A stretch of DNA of 64,000 bases from CANIGN01 sp041391385 (GTDB lineage: Bacteria; Bdellovibrionota; UBA2428): the NCBI GenBank assembly GCA_041391385.1, contig JAWKOD010000003.1:62001-126000 (forward strand), written 5' to 3'. The position numbers and the translations under genes were made by a program. Shown piece after piece: positions 8,564-17,618 of the stretch (positions are counted from its first letter, which is position 1; each line of letters opens with the position of its first letter). Below the pieces are notes generated by a model. That model had not been told where the DNA came from. It did no database searches and saw only the letters and a program-made list of their open reading frames with translations.

Positions 8564-9723
8564 GGAGCTTGCCTCAGAACACTTGGATGAGAAATCAAAA
8601 GGGCTGCATTAACTCCACCAAAACCTAAAGAACTTTTTACGATACGTTTTAGAGAAGCTTTTTCATGAGTCTTTTGAACGTTAATATTCAATTTTGAGTC
8701 CAGCTCATTTAAGCCTAAGTTTTTAATCCTCAACTGCTGCCTAAGAGCTTGCACACAAATTGCCGTTTCTAAAGCGCCAGCAGCTCCGAGCGAATGCCCA
8801 TGATAAGCTTTTGTTGAAGTCACAGGTGTTTGTCCAAAAACTTTTTCTATGGCTGTAGCTTCGGCGCTATCGTTAGAGGATGAAGCTGTTCCATGAGCAT
8901 GAACCCAATCAATATCCTCAGCCTTTAGTTGTGCCTTTTGCAAAAGATCTTCAAAATAGCCTGCTGAACCTGCGCCCTCAGGATGTGGCGAAGTTAAGTG
9001 ATAGGCGTCCGAATTTGTAGCAAAACTCTCAATGCAGGCAACTGCACGAGGATGAGTTGCATCCAAATTCTCTACACAATAAAAGGCTGCGGCTTCGCTT
9101 AAATTAATTCCGTTTCTATTTTGATCAAAAGGCCTTGCTCGTTCTTGAGACAAAAGTCCCAAGCACCTAAAGCCCTCAACGGACAAGGTTGTGAGGACTT
9201 CTGCTCCGCCCACCAAGCATCTTTTCACTCGACCACTTTTTACCCATTCGGCAGCCAAACCTAGTGCTTGCGTCGAAGCGCTACAAGCCGAGACAATCAT
9301 CATGGACTTTCCATTAAAGTTTATGAGCTTCGAGAATTCGTTCAGAGATTCGCCGGGAGTATGTACGCCACCTTGAGATAAAAATTCAGTGTAATCGTTA
9401 CTCTTAAAAGCAGATATCAGGGAATTTTCCCAATGAGTAATTTGTCCCGTAGTGGTGCCTAAAATAATTCCATCCTCTGAGTTAAGCTCCGTCCAGCCAG
9501 CGCGCTGCATGGCCTCTTGAGCGACAAAATAAGAAAGCTGGGCAATTTTTCCGGCACACTTATTTTGAGGATATTTATTTTCAATGTACTTCCACTGCTC
9601 AGGACTTAAAGCGCCAATGCCATCCTTAATGCAGTCTTTTTCATCGAGGATTGCGTTCCAAAAACTTTCTAAATCTAATCCGAGAGGAGAAAGGGCCCCA
9701 AGGCCAGTAATCATCGCAGGCAT
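8560..9723 (-). CDS. beta-ketoacyl-ACP synthase, catalytic subunit
   Basis: 387 residues, full-length KAS II-like condensing enzyme. The triad is visible: Cys147 in IVSACSASTQ, His277 in VHAHGTAS, and His310 in KAYHGHSLGAAG, with Lys305 before it. It extends the growing acyl-ACP by two carbons. Positioned 6 nt after the ACP gene and overlapping the Cys-less partner, it is the probable KS of the KS-CLF pair that builds the polyene chain. The N-terminus starts directly with the fold (MPAMITGLGALSPLG), which supports this start. Confidence 0.9.
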   Translation of the reverse strand: MPAMITGLGALSPLGLDLESFWNAILDEKDCIKDGIGALSPEQWKYIENKYPQNKCAGKIAQLSYFVAQEAMQRAGWTELNSEDGIILGTTTGQITHWENSLISAFKSNDYTEFLSQGGVHTPGESLNEFSKLINFNGKSMMIVSACSASTQALGLAAEWVKSGRVKRCLVGGAEVLTTLSVEGFRCLGLLSQERARPFDQNRNGINLSEAAAFYCVENLDATHPRAVACIESFATNSDAYHLTSPHPEGAGSAGYFEDLLQKAQLKAEDIDWVHAHGTASSSNDSAEATAIEKVFGQTPVTSTKAYHGHSLGAAGALETAICVQALRQQLRIKNLGLNELDSKLNINVQKTHEKASLKRIVKSSLGFGGVNAALLISHPSVLRQAP

Positions 9724-9729
9724 TTCGAG

Positions 9730-10017
9730 TTAAGGAGTCGCCTCAACTCCTGTTTTCTTATTCTGCTCAATGTAATCCGCTAGAGCACCCACACTTTTAA
9801 ACATGTCACGTGAGTTCTGATTGTTTTCAATTTTTACGCCGAACTTTTTTTCTAGCGCAATAACAACTTCAAGAATATCGATAGAGTCCAAACCTAAGCC
9901 CTCAACCATAATGGGCGTCTCAGGAGTCACTGTTGAACGGTCTAGATTTTTCATATTTACAGCTTCAGTAATAACGTCGAGAAGCTCGTTTTTAAGAGTA
10001 TCAAATGCAGTGCTCAT
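9730..10017 (-). CDS. acyl carrier protein (first of two)
   Basis: 95 residues, acidic, four-helix ACP fold with the phosphopantetheine site GLDSIDILEVV (attachment Ser in DSI). It is the first gene of the leftward unit and would carry the growing polyene. The C-terminal tail (KKTGVEATP) is longer than in fatty-acid ACP. The upstream 219-bp gap separates it from the divergent ammonia-lyase gene and must hold both promoters; a 7-bp hairpin (CTTGGAG/CTCCAAG) lies at 10152-10171, on the ammonia-lyase side. Confidence 0.9.
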   Translation of the reverse strand: MSTAFDTLKNELLDVITEAVNMKNLDRSTVTPETPIMVEGLGLDSIDILEVVIALEKKFGVKIENNQNSRDMFKSVGALADYIEQNKKTGVEATP

Positions 10018-10236
10018 GAGCTTTCTACTTCTAGCTTTAGAGATGCTTAAGGTCGAGTAAATTTCAAAAGCTTAAGAAGTGCGCTTAAGTATATGTATTT
10101 AATGCTATTTTAGCCATTTCATGAAGCCTTCTCAGACACAGCTGGCGGGAACTTGGAGCTTTCACTCCAAGAACGCACCCTCAGATGAATTTCTGCGCTT
10201 TATTCCCTGCCCCTCATCGGTTAATAAAGGTCCCTC

Positions 10237-11808
10237 ATGCCAAGCAAAATTTTTGAGGTAGGCCACAAGCGATTAACCCTCGGAGAACTCAACAAATTCA
10301 TATTCTCACGCTCACAGTTCTCTGAACTTAAGCTTTCTCAGGACGCTCAAGACCGAATTCTAAAAAGTCACCATCAATTGCTTGCGATACTTGAAGAAAA
10401 AAAAGCACTCTACGGAGTAACGACTGGGCTTGGTGATAGCTGCCATCGCTACATTGAACCCGAATGCTCGGCTGAACTTGCGCTTAACCTCGTACGCTAC
10501 CTTGGATGCGGCACAGGCGCTGTTCTCTCACAAGATATTTGTCGAGCTGTTTTGGCCATCCACTTTGTCACTCTCTCTCAAGGCTTCTCTGCTGTAAGTC
10601 CTGCTCTTATGGAGCACATGAAAGTCTTTATCGAAAATGACTGGTGCCCTGTGATTCCTCGCGAAGGATCACTCGGCGCAAGTGGTGACCTAGTTCCCCT
10701 AAGTTATTTGGCGCGCGCTTTTATTGGAGAAGCCGACGTCTACACTTCAGAAGGCGACATTCAACCAAGCGCCAAACTCATGAAAGAAAAAGGCATCAAG
10801 CCTTATAAACTTAAATCCAAAGAAGGACTCTCTCTCGTCAATGGTGTTTCTACTATGGCGGGACACATGCTCATTAACCTTCAAGACATCGAATTTCTAG
10901 CAGAGACCGCTACGCTAACAACTTCGTGGTTATGTATTGCCTTAGGTGGAAGAAAGGAAGCCTTTGGGAGCGTTATCAACAAAGATGCAAAGTCTCATAC
11001 CGGCCAAAGCCTTGTGGCAGAAAAAGTGACCCAATACCTTAACTGAAGAAAACTACAGCTCAGCTCAAGGACTCGGTGTTGCCGTTAAAAACGAAAAAGT
11101 TACAGAAGATTTTATTCAAGATCGTTACTCTCTCAGATGCACTCCACAAGTATTGGGCCCTCTCTTTGACACGCTCACTCTCAGCAAAAACTGGCTCGAA
11201 AACGAGATCAATGCTTGCTCTGACAACCCTGTTATCTCGCCTGAAGGCAACATTGCCATGGGAGGAAATTTTTCGGAGGTTATCTTTCGCTCGGAACAGA
11301 TTATCTTAAGATTGCCGTCGCAAACCTTGTCGATCTTGTAGATCGCCAACTGATGCTCATCATTGATGACAAATCTAACCGTGGACTCCCCCAACCTCGC
11401 TGCATGGGGAACACTCCCACCCGAAAAGCGTCACCTCTTGCATGGGCTCAAAGGTCTCCACCAGCTGCTTCGGCTATTACGAGTGAAGTGATGCCAAAGG
11501 CAGTACCTAATTCTATTTTTTCTCGCTCTAGCGAATCCCATAACCAAGACAAGGTGAGTCTTGGAATGAGCGCCTGCACCCAATGCTCAGATATGATTGA
11601 TCAAGCAATGCGCGTACAAATGCTCCATCTTGTGGTGCTTGCGCAAGCCTTAGACATCAAAGGCATAAAGCTCAAAGGAGCTAAATCTAGAGACATGTAC
11701 AACCTTGTGCGTAGCCACATCCCATTTGTCGAAAGTGACAAGGCGCTTGGAGAAGATCTTCAAAAACTTGAAAAAGATCTTCGACGAATGGCCAGATCAC
11801 TTTTATAG
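10237..11808 (+). pseudogene. aromatic amino acid ammonia-lyase (HAL/TAL family), broken by about four frameshifts
   Basis: Read across frames this is a complete lyase of about 520 residues. The N-terminal frame (10237-11046) holds the MIO cofactor motif GASGD within GSLGASGDLVPLS. It stops at TGA 11044; the next frame continues TEENYSSAQGLG...LRCTPQVLGPLFD...INACSDNPV. Near 11270 (T5 run) the reading moves to GGYLSLGTDYL...DDKSNRGLP. Near 11407 and 11463 two opposite shifts bracket LPPEKRHLLHGLKGLHQ, after which AASAITSEVMPKAVPNS...SHNQDKVS is in frame to 11808. In flexirubin-type loci such lyases make the cinnamate or coumarate starter from Phe/Tyr. Here the enzyme cannot be made in full unless the indels are sequence errors. 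Confidence 0.85.
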
Positions 11809-11817
11809 TCCTTTACA

Positions 11818-13002
11818 ATGAAAAACTATGACGTCGCAGTCTTAGGTGCTGGCCCAGGTGGATCTCAAGCCGCCACGCTTCTCGCTCGTGCAGGGTTTAA
11901 AACAATCCAGATAGAACGACTTGAGTTTCCTCGATTTAGGATTGGGGAATCTCTTTTACCTGCTTCTATGCCGCTTCTTAAAGAAAGCGGTTTTTACCCC
12001 AAGCTTGCCTCTGGAAAATATATTGAAAAATTCGGTGCACGCTTTATTGATTATAAAACAGATGAAGAAGTTTATTTTGGCTTTAGCGGCGGACTTAATT
12101 CTGAAATCCCCTCTGCCTTTGAAGTTCCCCGAGCAGAATTTGATGCCGATATGCTCGGCCATGCCGTAAGTGTGGGAGTAGAGCTCTGGCAACCCTGCAC
12201 CGTTGACGACGTTACAATTGAAAGTGATGCAATAGTTCTTCAGACTGCAAACGGAGCTATTCGCGCTAAGTTCTTAATCGACGCTTCTGGCAGACAATCT
12301 GTTGTTGGAAAAAAACTTAATTACAAAAAACTCGGCGGAGATTTTAATAACCTCGGAGTTTTTGCGCACTTTAAAGGCGTAGAGAGAGCTCCAGACAAAA
12401 ACGAAGGCGATATTCGCATTGGCATTTTGCGCGACAAATCGTGGTCATGGCAAATTCCATTTAAAGGTAATGTTACTTCCGTAGGTGTTGTCTCTCGCTC
12501 AAAAGAAATCCCCAAAGACGATAACCTAGAACAATACTTACTCGACGCTGTAAGTGGAACTCCCAAAATGAAGGACTACATGAAGAGCGCTGAGCGAATT
12601 AGCGACATTCAGTATGTTTCTAACTATGCCCAAGAATGTGAAAAATTTTGGGGAGCTAGGTGGCTACTCGTAGGTGATGCTGCAAAGTTTTTAGACCCTT
12701 GTTTTAGCTCGGGAGTGCATAACTCCATTCAATCAGCTACCTTTGCTGCAAAAACAATTATCAACGCCCTCAATACCTCACAAGATCTGGAAGTATCTAA
12801 GCTCGGTGAAAATTACGAAAAGGACTTCCGAAAGGGTATTGATCGTTTTCACTCTCTTATTGAACTTTTTTACAGTGATGACTTTGTCCCTCAAATGAAA
12901 AAAACGCTACAGCGCAAGGAGCTTGAAAAAGCTTTTACCTCTGCCGTTGCTGGAGACATGTGGGACGACAATAACGTTCTGTTCCAACGCAGTATTCTTT
13001 AG
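11818..13002 (+). CDS. flavin-dependent halogenase-family oxidoreductase
   Basis: 394 residues. GAGPGGSQAATLLARAG at residues 10-26 binds FAD; FPRFRIGESLLP (38-48) is characteristic of the tryptophan/phenol halogenase branch of the FAD monooxygenases. WSWQIP at 209-214 matches the halogenase WxWxIP motif, and Lys71 in EKFGARF is a candidate for the lysine that carries the hypohalite equivalent. LLVGDAAKFLDP near residue 285 is the second FAD motif. It could halogenate the aryl head group, as in xanthomonadins and some flexirubins, or be a related hydroxylase. It lies 10 nt after the lyase pseudogene and 2 nt before the ligase gene. Confidence 0.72.
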   Translation: MKNYDVAVLGAGPGGSQAATLLARAGFKTIQIERLEFPRFRIGESLLPASMPLLKESGFYPKLASGKYIEKFGARFIDYKTDEEVYFGFSGGLNSEIPSAFEVPRAEFDADMLGHAVSVGVELWQPCTVDDVTIESDAIVLQTANGAIRAKFLIDASGRQSVVGKKLNYKKLGGDFNNLGVFAHFKGVERAPDKNEGDIRIGILRDKSWSWQIPFKGNVTSVGVVSRSKEIPKDDNLEQYLLDAVSGTPKMKDYMKSAERISDIQYVSNYAQECEKFWGARWLLVGDAAKFLDPCFSSGVHNSIQSATFAAKTIINALNTSQDLEVSKLGENYEKDFRKGIDRFHSLIELFYSDDFVPQMKKTLQRKELEKAFTSAVAGDMWDDNNVLFQRSIL

Positions 13003-13004
13003 CT

Positions 13005-14249
13005 ATGAAAATTGTTCTTTGGAGAGGCTTCCACTCAGCTGCACTTCTTGAAATCCTCTCTGAAGCCTTAGAATCAAAACTTCTTTGCATACTTTGCCCA
13101 CCACATTTGAAAAATTATGATTTTCTAGACTTTCTTCCCAAAGGAGAAGTCACCCTCGTTGGCGAATGGAACCAGGAAGAACGCACACAGGCAGAGGATA
13201 AAATCACTACAAGAACTTTTGCTGAAATGCCCGAAGTTCCCAACTTCGGAGTTTTTACTTCTGGAACACTCAGCTTTAACCCTTCGCTTATCCTCTTTCG
13301 GAAACAAGAAGTAGAACACTCCCTGCAAAGTATTCTCGATCTTTTCAAAGCTGAGACTGCTGAAAAAATTATATGCTATCCCCAGCCTTTTCATATTTTT
13401 GGCCTAACACTTGGCTATATTCACTCTCTTTTATGGAAGAAGCCCCTCAAAACTCCCGATGGACGTTATCAAAAATCCTTCCACGATGTGTGGTTGAGCA
13501 GTGACAGAAAAGGTCTCCTTACGTTGGGAGCCCCAGTGCATTTCTTTGATTTACTGCAAAGAACCACAGACTCGCTTGAAAGCTCCGACTCAAGTTCCAT
13601 TTGCGGAGGGGCTCGAGTTAGCCCCGAGCTTTGGAATAAGTTTCAAACTCAACTCGGAATTAAATATCCAAGTATTGGATACGGCGCCACAGAAGCTTGC
13701 CCGGGCCTTAGTCACCTCCCTCCCGGAATGCCTCCACAAGAAAGCGGAGACATCGGATATTGGCTAAAGGGCGTTGAGACCTTTGAGCATCCCAGTGGAT
13801 TTGAATTTAGTGGTCCCAATAAATGCTTCGCCCGAATAAGCGAAAACTCTTCAGGAAAATTTGAACTCGATTTTCCCAAAAAAGTTCTCATCAAAGACGA
13901 TCTTCTTATTAAAGATGGCCGAATTATTTATCAAGGTCGCTGTGACTTGAAAATGAATCGTGGCGGAGAGAAATTCTCTCTTGAACTCATAGAGGAAAAA
14001 ATTCAAGAATCCCTTGGAATGCCCGTACTCGCAACAGCACTGAGTGACTCAAGACTTGGAGAGAAACTAGGACTCTGTGTTCAAAGCATTAGCAACGTTC
14101 CTGACATCAAAAAACGCTGCAAAGAAATCGTTGAAAAAAACTTTCAATGGATTCTTCAAGATCACGAAATTCAAGTCCTTGAAAACTTCCCCATAAATGC
14201 CAACGGAAAATGGGACAGAAAAAAAGCTACAAGAAGCTTAAAAGAATAA
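13005..14249 (+). CDS. AMP-forming acyl/aryl-acid ligase (ANL superfamily, short form)
   Basis: 414 residues. The adenylation core is seen as SIGYGATEACPG (about residue 225), IIYQGRCDLKMNRGGEKFS (about residue 305) and the C-terminal lysine motif PINANGKWDRKK. The normal N-terminal subdomain is shortened, which is typical of the ligases in aryl-polyene loci. Predicted role: activate the aromatic starter acid and load it on an ACP or CoA. The adjacent ammonia-lyase (broken) would have supplied that acid. It follows the halogenase gene by 2 nt in the same unit. Confidence 0.8.
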   Translation: MKIVLWRGFHSAALLEILSEALESKLLCILCPPHLKNYDFLDFLPKGEVTLVGEWNQEERTQAEDKITTRTFAEMPEVPNFGVFTSGTLSFNPSLILFRKQEVEHSLQSILDLFKAETAEKIICYPQPFHIFGLTLGYIHSLLWKKPLKTPDGRYQKSFHDVWLSSDRKGLLTLGAPVHFFDLLQRTTDSLESSDSSSICGGARVSPELWNKFQTQLGIKYPSIGYGATEACPGLSHLPPGMPPQESGDIGYWLKGVETFEHPSGFEFSGPNKCFARISENSSGKFELDFPKKVLIKDDLLIKDGRIIYQGRCDLKMNRGGEKFSLELIEEKIQESLGMPVLATALSDSRLGEKLGLCVQSISNVPDIKKRCKEIVEKNFQWILQDHEIQVLENFPINANGKWDRKKATRSLKE

Positions 14250-14343
14250 TATTCAGCCGACACCCCGTATTAAAATTTAACCTTAAGCTAACATTCTCTG
14301 TCTTACTCATGTTCCAGGTAAAACCTCGGAACGAGGAGGATTT

Positions 14344-14835
14344 ATGAAAAGTTCAAGAATTATGGGTCTCATGGCCCTACTTTGCCTGCCGTTGTTAAGC
14401 ACAACGTTGCACGCAGAAACCGTAACAGTTGATTGCGCTAGCTATGGTGATTTCTATAGAGAATGCCAAGTGAATGGTGAGATTGAAAGCGCAGTGATGA
14501 CTCAACGTTATTCAAACTCAGAATGTATTCGGGGCGAATCTTGGGGCTATCGCAGAGGCGGAAACACCCTATGGGTTAATGATGGCTGCAGAGCTCGTTT
14601 TAGAGTGCGACTTAGTAGTGGTGATGGACACAGAGACGATAGCTTCACTATGCGATGTGAAAGCATTGGAAGTAATTCACGCCGCTGTGACACAGGTGTG
14701 AGAAATTACAGAGTTGTTCTTGAAAGACAAATCTCAAGCGCATCTTGCAGACTTGGAAGAAGCTGGGACTGGGATCGTTACTACATTCGTGTCAGTGGTG
14801 GTTGCCGCGGTATCTTTAGAGTTTATCCGTACTAA
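14344..14835 (+). CDS. exported DUF3011-type protein
   Basis: 163 residues with a signal peptide (to ...LHAETV). Two similar halves each contain Y/F-x-x-C...R-x-C, then S-x-x-C-x-x-G-x-S-W-x-(Y/D) and a D/S-x-G-C-R-(A/G)-x-F-R-V end: a duplicated Cys-rich unit of the DUF3011 kind, probably with paired disulfides in the periplasm or outside. No catalytic residues are evident. A strong GAGGAGG precedes the ATG and forms part of a short CCTCG/CGAGG hairpin that could moderate translation. It follows the ligase gene by 94 nt and has its own terminator, so it is likely a separate unit. Confidence 0.75.
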   Translation: MKSSRIMGLMALLCLPLLSTTLHAETVTVDCASYGDFYRECQVNGEIESAVMTQRYSNSECIRGESWGYRRGGNTLWVNDGCRARFRVRLSSGDGHRDDSFTMRCESIGSNSRRCDTGVRNYRVVLERQISSASCRLGRSWDWDRYYIRVSGGCRGIFRVYPY

Positions 14836-14849
14836 GCAATAAAACATCG

Positions 14850-14885
14850 GCAAAGAGCCGCTTCCACAGGTGAGAGGCTCTTTGC
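14850..14885 (+). terminator. hairpin terminator after the DUF3011-type gene
   Basis: Perfect 10-bp stem GCAAAGAGCC / GGCTCTTTGC with a 16-nt loop, 14 bases past the stop codon. There is no long U-run, but the stem contains TTT on its 3' side. Confidence 0.6.
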
Positions 14886-14978
14886 TCAAGCTAAAAGAAG
14901 TATACTCCGGAACACTTTAAGCATATCGAATCCAAACAACGTTTGACGCAAGGCGCTATTTTTACTAAACACCCCCTC

Positions 14979-15731
14979 ATGAGCATTAGCAAGAAGGCCA
15001 AGAAATCCACAGTGACTCTATGCCTTTTCTTGATTTTAGCGCCCAACACAGCGCTTTGCTCCAACACGATAATTTCGAAATTAGTTTCTTGTCTAAACTT
15101 ACTAAGAGGAAAAAAAGAGAACGCTCACGCTGATCACAAAGCCTCCTTAAGTGAACGTAAAGCACAACACAAAAAAAAGCTCAGTGCCTTTATTGACGAA
15201 CTAAAAGACTACGAGCTCTTAACTCTTGACGCTCAGTTAAGAACTCCAGGCGCGGGACCCCAGGTTCTCAACAAATTTCCAGAAACACTTCGCCCCGTAA
15301 GTGACCTCAACGAACTTTTTCATACAAGTGACCTTCCCACGGTAGAGGAAGCTTCAAACATGATTAATCTTGATGGAATAAGTATCTTAGTAGATTCCTC
15401 AGGAAATAGAGTTATCGTTCAAAATTTTGAACCTCGTAGCACAAGTACTCGAAGTGTTCTTGGGGAAGATTACTCAGGATCAAAGCTGCTACAAGTTTCA
15501 AGCGATAAAAAATATTTAATCATAAGAGCTGCTATTGTTGATACCCGCGAAATGTTTCATGTTTATGAAATCAACTATGACTACATTCAAGATCACCGAA
15601 GTGAGATTGTGGACTCAATAACTAACTTTTATTTTGAGAAGGGATGCTCTGGACTCATTGAGGACATAGCCCCAAACCGAGTACAAGAACTATATTGGGA
15701 ATGGCTGCAACTCAAAAAAGAAAAGCCATGA
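14979..15731 (+). CDS. exported protein of unknown function
   Basis: Start set at the ATG at 14979 rather than the in-frame TTG at 14943, because a signal peptide begins there (MSISKKAKKSTVTLCLFLIL...ALCS). The mature part (about 220 residues) begins with a charged, helix-rich stretch (KASLSERKAQHKKKL) and then a mixed alpha/beta region. No motif is recognised. It has no strong Shine-Dalgarno. It ends 6 nt before the convergent dehydratase gene and is not an expected member of the polyketide locus. Confidence 0.55.
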   Translation: MSISKKAKKSTVTLCLFLILAPNTALCSNTIISKLVSCLNLLRGKKENAHADHKASLSERKAQHKKKLSAFIDELKDYELLTLDAQLRTPGAGPQVLNKFPETLRPVSDLNELFHTSDLPTVEEASNMINLDGISILVDSSGNRVIVQNFEPRSTSTRSVLGEDYSGSKLLQVSSDKKYLIIRAAIVDTREMFHVYEINYDYIQDHRSEIVDSITNFYFEKGCSGLIEDIAPNRVQELYWEWLQLKKEKP

Positions 15732-15737
15732 TTTGCA

Positions 15738-16187
15738 TCAATTCTTAGGAATTGCAAAAAGTTTTAATTGAGCTGTCGCCAAAGTTTCAGAATTTCGTTC
15801 TACAGCTCCCTCTACAAGAGTAACGGGGCCAACAACATGGGTTGCTTTTACCCTTACAATAAACTCATCACCGTCGCTCAAGCCTCTAGGAATATTTAAA
15901 ACGCTATAGTTTTTCACAGCCGCCAAGAATGCATCTTGCAATTCAGCCTGAGCATTCAAAAGACCAAGTTTTCTTTGTGCTGCACTCACATAACCAAAGG
16001 ATTGTGCCATCCATTCCAAATAACACGACTCTATGAGTGTATCTCCATATGCAAAGCTTGCCGTGGTTGAAAAAGAAACACGTGCCACGCCCGAATTCGC
16101 ATCTGCATCTAAAACATCTGTAATCCAAATGGCTTTACCTTGATGAGGCAAAAAGTCAGCTAACTGCGTAACGGAAATCGGAAACAT
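15738..16187 (-). CDS. hotdog-fold 3-hydroxyacyl-ACP dehydratase (ApeP-like)
   Basis: 149 residues, single hotdog domain. LADFLPHQGKAIWITDVL near the N-terminus and ESCYLEWMAQSFGYVSA around residues 54-70 match the dehydratases of aryl-polyene loci, in which Glu and a nearby polar residue replace the FabZ H/E dyad. It would dehydrate the 3-hydroxyacyl-ACP after each ketoreduction. The short protein starts at the family-typical position. A second, FabZ-like hotdog protein lies at 16907, so the locus has the two dehydratases seen in characterised pathways. Confidence 0.75.
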   Translation of the reverse strand: MFPISVTQLADFLPHQGKAIWITDVLDADANSGVARVSFSTTASFAYGDTLIESCYLEWMAQSFGYVSAAQRKLGLLNAQAELQDAFLAAVKNYSVLNIPRGLSDGDEFIVRVKATHVVGPVTLVEGAVERNSETLATAQLKLFAIPKN

Positions 16188-16208
16188 CTTCTCGGTTTCT
16201 ATTCTGAA

Positions 16209-16829
16209 TTATGGCATAGGTAAAGAACTTAGATCAAAACTCATCATAGAATAAGACTCACTCAACTTGGGATAACTCACTACGAAGAAGATCAGAAAGA
16301 GCACAGACCAAACAAGGTAGTTCTTCTTATGCTTTGGAAAACGGAGCCTCAATACATAGGTAAAACTTGCAAATCGCACTACCTCTAAAATTAAAAACGA
16401 ATAAAAAATCACAGCGTAACCACTTTGAGTGAAGGCCATCACTGCGCGAGTCACAAAGTTCAGAACCACGCATAAAAACCAAAATGGCACACTCGCTACA
16501 AAGAAAGTTGAAACCCAGTCTTCATGAGACATCTTTGCTTTTAAAGCATGCTTAAAAAACAAATAAATCAGAAAGCCAAGCAACAAGAGGTGAGCATAGG
16601 CCACAAGACTTCCATGAAGTATAGCCACGAAAAAGGCTCCCGCATTATTCACTCCATCAATAATTGAGAGACCCATTCCCAGAAAGCCAATAGTTAGAAA
16701 AATTAATCCTGCATAGACAAATAAGAGCTTTGATTTTCTTTTAAAGGGTTTTTTAAGAAACACTGTAGGCGCTTTTAGAAAATTTAAAAAAATATCAGCC
16801 ACATCATTAAACATCTTCATAAAATTCAT
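16209..16829 (-). CDS. polytopic membrane protein, five or six helices
   Basis: 206 residues with hydrophobic segments near 38-58, 68-90, 112-130, 135-152 and 172-190. An amphipathic N-terminus (FLNFLKAPTVFLKKPFKRK) precedes the first helix. The layout is like Yip1-domain proteins, but I cannot see a diagnostic motif. It lies 21 nt upstream of the hotdog dehydratase in the same direction and could be co-transcribed. A link to lipid or polyene export is only a guess. Confidence 0.55.
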   Translation of the reverse strand: MNFMKMFNDVADIFLNFLKAPTVFLKKPFKRKSKLLFVYAGLIFLTIGFLGMGLSIIDGVNNAGAFFVAILHGSLVAYAHLLLLGFLIYLFFKHALKAKMSHEDWVSTFFVASVPFWFLCVVLNFVTRAVMAFTQSGYAVIFYSFLILEVVRFASFTYVLRLRFPKHKKNYLVWSVLFLIFFVVSYPKLSESYSMMSFDLSSLPMP

Positions 16830-16906
16830 CTACTAATCCTCAATCCCTTAAAGTTATACTAAAGCCACTTGACTCACATTGAAAGGATCAGCAAAACATC
16901 AGATTG

Positions 16907-17278
16907 ATGCACCTAAAGAAAGAACTGCTAAAACTTGGCATCGAGGCAACTCTTGAGAAAAAAAGCGACACCCCTATAATCTATGAAGCCAAAATAAAGA
17001 TTCCCGCTTCTTTAAAGTTTTTTGAAGGCCACTTTCCTTCTAATCCTATACTGCCAGCATTTGCAGCTATTGAGATTAGCCTAGAGATTGGACGCAGTTT
17101 AAAGCTCCTTCCTCAACAAATTAAAAAAATTCCGAACGCGAAGTTTTTAAACGCCCTTAAGCCTGAAACAGAAATTAAAATCCTTATTCGAAGATATGAC
17201 ACGTCTATCGATTTTGAGTGGCAGCATGAAGAAGAATCACAATGGAAAAAAGCCTGCGACATAAGTATCGAAGTCTAA
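16907..17278 (+). CDS. FabZ/FabA-like hotdog dehydratase (ApeI-like)
   Basis: About 123 residues from the ATG at 16907. LKFFEGHFPSNPILPAFAAIE (residues 36-56) is the FabZ/FabA active-site loop: His in EGHFP and the glutamate AIE downstream. It is shorter than FabZ (about 150), as is usual for the ApeI type. Expected to dehydrate ACP-bound 3-hydroxyacyl intermediates. It is transcribed rightward alone, between the leftward dehydratase/membrane-protein pair and the leftward ACP-ketosynthase unit. Confidence 0.75.
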   Translation: MHLKKELLKLGIEATLEKKSDTPIIYEAKIKIPASLKFFEGHFPSNPILPAFAAIEISLEIGRSLKLLPQQIKKIPNAKFLNALKPETEIKILIRRYDTSIDFEWQHEEESQWKKACDISIEV

Positions 17279-17286
17279 AATTTTAA

Positions 17287-17553
17287 CTAGGGATTCGCGT
17301 CTAACTTTTCTTTTTCAGCGACAAGATCATCTACTAACTTATAAACATCTGCCAGAGTGCGGACTTCAGCCATTTTCTCAGCATCTACTTTGAGTTGAAT
17401 TTTTTCTTCAAGATAAACAACCATATCAACCGCATCTAAACTATCGAGACCGAGCTCTGTAAACAGGTGAGCTTCGGGCTTAAGCTTTTCTTCAGGGATT
17501 TCAAAGCCCTCAATCATGAGCTTATTTACTTGATCGATAGTCGACGTTGCCAT
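17287..17553 (-). CDS. acyl carrier protein (second of two)
   Basis: 88 residues, acidic. Phosphopantetheine site GLDSLDAVDMV near residue 37. It differs clearly from the ACP at 9730, consistent with loci that use two ACPs with different partners. It lies 65 nt downstream of the second ketosynthase on the same strand. Confidence 0.9.
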   Translation of the reverse strand: MATSTIDQVNKLMIEGFEIPEEKLKPEAHLFTELGLDSLDAVDMVVYLEEKIQLKVDAEKMAEVRTLADVYKLVDDLVAEKEKLDANP

Positions 17554-17618
17554 GTTTAGGGAACGAAGCTATAGCGCATTTTTTACTTTGACAAGTCGAG
17601 AGTCACCTTAGGTGTCAC

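Noticed and set aside
10121..10261. 46-codon ORF (MKPSQTQLAGTWSF...) overlapping the ammonia-lyase start
   Set aside because: No Shine-Dalgarno, overlaps the clear lyase start in another frame, and no family features beyond a vague resemblance to a methyltransferase start.
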